Below the pieces are notes generated by a model, which saw only the letters and a program-made list of their open reading frames with translations, was not told where the DNA came from and did no database searches. A stretch of DNA of 6,530 nt from Candidatus Zixiibacteriota bacterium (lineage in GTDB: Bacteria; Zixibacteria; MSB-5A5; GN15; FEB-12), in assembly GCA_016213305.1 (NCBI GenBank), contig JACRAV010000271.1, positions 1 through 6,530 of the forward strand, in the 5' to 3' direction. This document shows positions 5,795-6,530 of the stretch, piece by piece (position 1 is the stretch's first letter; every line of letters begins with the position of its first letter). The translations under genes and the position numbers were made by a program.

Positions 5795-6530
5795 ATGGGA
5801 CTATTTCGAGCCAAAAAGGACTCCGAATCGCAACGGCATGATGGCTGGCGTCGCGATGTGACCACGCCGTCGATGTCCGAAGTCCATTCGAGCGTCTATG
5901 TGCCGCAGACGGCGAGTTTCTGGCGCAAGCTGTTTGCGTTCAGCGGCCCGGGACTCATGGTATCGATCGGGTATATGGATCCAGGGAATTGGGCCACCGA
6001 TCTGGCGGGCGGGGCGCGGTTCGGCTACACGCTGTTGTCGGTTATTCTCATCTCCAATTTCATGGCCATCGTTCTTCAGTATCTGTCCCTCAAACTGGGT
6101 ATTGTCACCGGGCGCGATCTGGCCCAGGCCTGCCGCGATCACTTCACTCGCCCGGTTGCCCTGACCCTCTGGGTCCTCTGCGAAATCGCCATCGCCGCCT
6201 GCGACCTGGCCGAGGTGATCGGCTCGGCGATCGCGCTCAACCTGCTGTTCGGCATTCCGCTGGTGGTGGGTGTGATTGTCACGGCGCTTGATGTTCTCTT
6301 TATTTTATTTCTTCAAAATCGCGGTTTTCGGCTGATCGAAAGTCTGGTGGCCGGACTTATTTTTCTGACCGGACTCTGTTTTGCCTATGAACTGCTGGTG
6401 GCGCAACCATCACTGGCCGGTATGTTGGGCGGTCTGCTACCGACGCCACAAATCGTGGTTGACCCCGAGATGCTGTATATCGCGATCGGTATCCTCGGCG
6501 CCACGGTCATGCCGCACAATCTGTATCTGC
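5795..6530 (+). CDS. mntH: Nramp family divalent metal (Mn2+/Fe2+) transporter MntH, 5' part
   Basis: The first 245 residues of an Nramp (SLC11/MntH) proton-coupled divalent metal importer of the inner membrane; the frame is open to the window edge, so the C-terminal half is missing. Seen: an N-terminal hydrophilic extension of about 45 residues; TM1 with the metal-site motif DPGN (62-65) in MDPGNWATDLAGGARFGY; the family segment CDLAEVIGSAIALNLLFGIPL (136-156); and TM6 with GATVMPHNLYL (235-245). Ala236 and Met239 give the canonical A-x-x-M metal site; the Met favours Mn2+, Fe2+ and Cd2+ over Mg2+ or trivalent ions. I chose the ATG at 5795. There is no clear Shine-Dalgarno; the frame is open back to a TGA at 5750-5752, and an in-frame ATG at 5873 (residue 27) is an alternative. 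It is divergent from the amidohydrolase gene, with about 190 bp between starts. Family members are about 400-450 residues, and some carry a C-terminal extra domain that cannot be checked here. Confidence 0.96.
   Translation, partial: MGLFRAKKDSESQRHDGWRRDVTTPSMSEVHSSVYVPQTASFWRKLFAFSGPGLMVSIGYMDPGNWATDLAGGARFGYTLLSVILISNFMAIVLQYLSLKLGIVTGRDLAQACRDHFTRPVALTLWVLCEIAIAACDLAEVIGSAIALNLLFGIPLVVGVIVTALDVLFILFLQNRGFRLIESLVAGLIFLTGLCFAYELLVAQPSLAGMLGGLLPTPQIVVDPEMLYIAIGILGATVMPHNLYL

Noticed and set aside
5898..6291. Plus-strand open frames of 88 and 100 codons and a minus-strand frame of 113 codons over the transporter region
   Set aside because: They are out-of-frame shadows of the Nramp gene, whose own frame (from 5795) carries all the family motifs and remains open to the window edge.
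1..6530. CRISPR array, toxin-antitoxin, phage, insertion sequence or defence system
   Set aside because: There are no regularly spaced direct repeats, transposase or integrase motifs, or known defence domains in any supported gene. The window reads as chromosomal housekeeping plus one possibly accessory gene.

Overview
The window is about 6.5 kb of moderately GC-rich bacterial chromosome with dense, ordinary gene packing. I see no phage, insertion sequence, CRISPR array, toxin-antitoxin or defence module, rRNA or tRNA. It holds a five-gene leftward (minus-strand) cluster covering 153-5602 and the start of a divergent rightward gene (5795 to the window end). Three features point to an environmental Gram-negative-type or candidate-phylum lineage: a secreted 'two-component regulator propeller' protein, a YbbR/CdaR protein directly coupled to tsaD, and a nested palindrome at the cluster's 3' end. 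A member of the FCB or Zixibacteria-like groups would fit, but this taxonomic guess is a weak inference because no marker here settles it.

Layout of the minus-strand cluster in transcription order: an M20D amidohydrolase (5602-4400); a secreted beta-propeller protein starting 1 nt after its stop (4398-2917); a 78-nt gap; a membrane-anchored YbbR-domain protein (2838-1918); TsaD, sharing one base with it in a TGATG overlap (1918-920); a 47-nt gap; and a small exported protein with a CxxC motif that I do not firmly recognise (872-153). A hairpin followed by a T-rich tract (131-102) lies just past the last stop and is a reasonable terminator. A 49-nt nested palindrome (2-50) follows it. A sigma70-like promoter (TTGACA, 18 nt, TAGATT on the minus strand, 5672-5643) lies upstream of the amidohydrolase and supports the shorter start chosen here.

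The rightward gene is a clear Nramp/MntH metal transporter with its DPGN and MPHN metal-site motifs. It runs off the right edge with no stop codon. It and the amidohydrolase are divergently transcribed from a roughly 190-bp intergenic region.

Functionally the cluster is mixed: tRNA modification (TsaD, t6A37), probable c-di-AMP regulation or envelope function (YbbR), hydrolysis of N-acyl amino acids or peptides (M20D), a secreted propeller scaffold and a possible thiol-redox protein. The tight spacing argues for co-transcription, but I cannot derive a single shared pathway. The points most worth following up are the last gene of the cluster, whose sampled base composition is lower in GC than its neighbours, the palindrome with two competing folds beside it, and the YbbR protein without an adjacent diadenylate cyclase.
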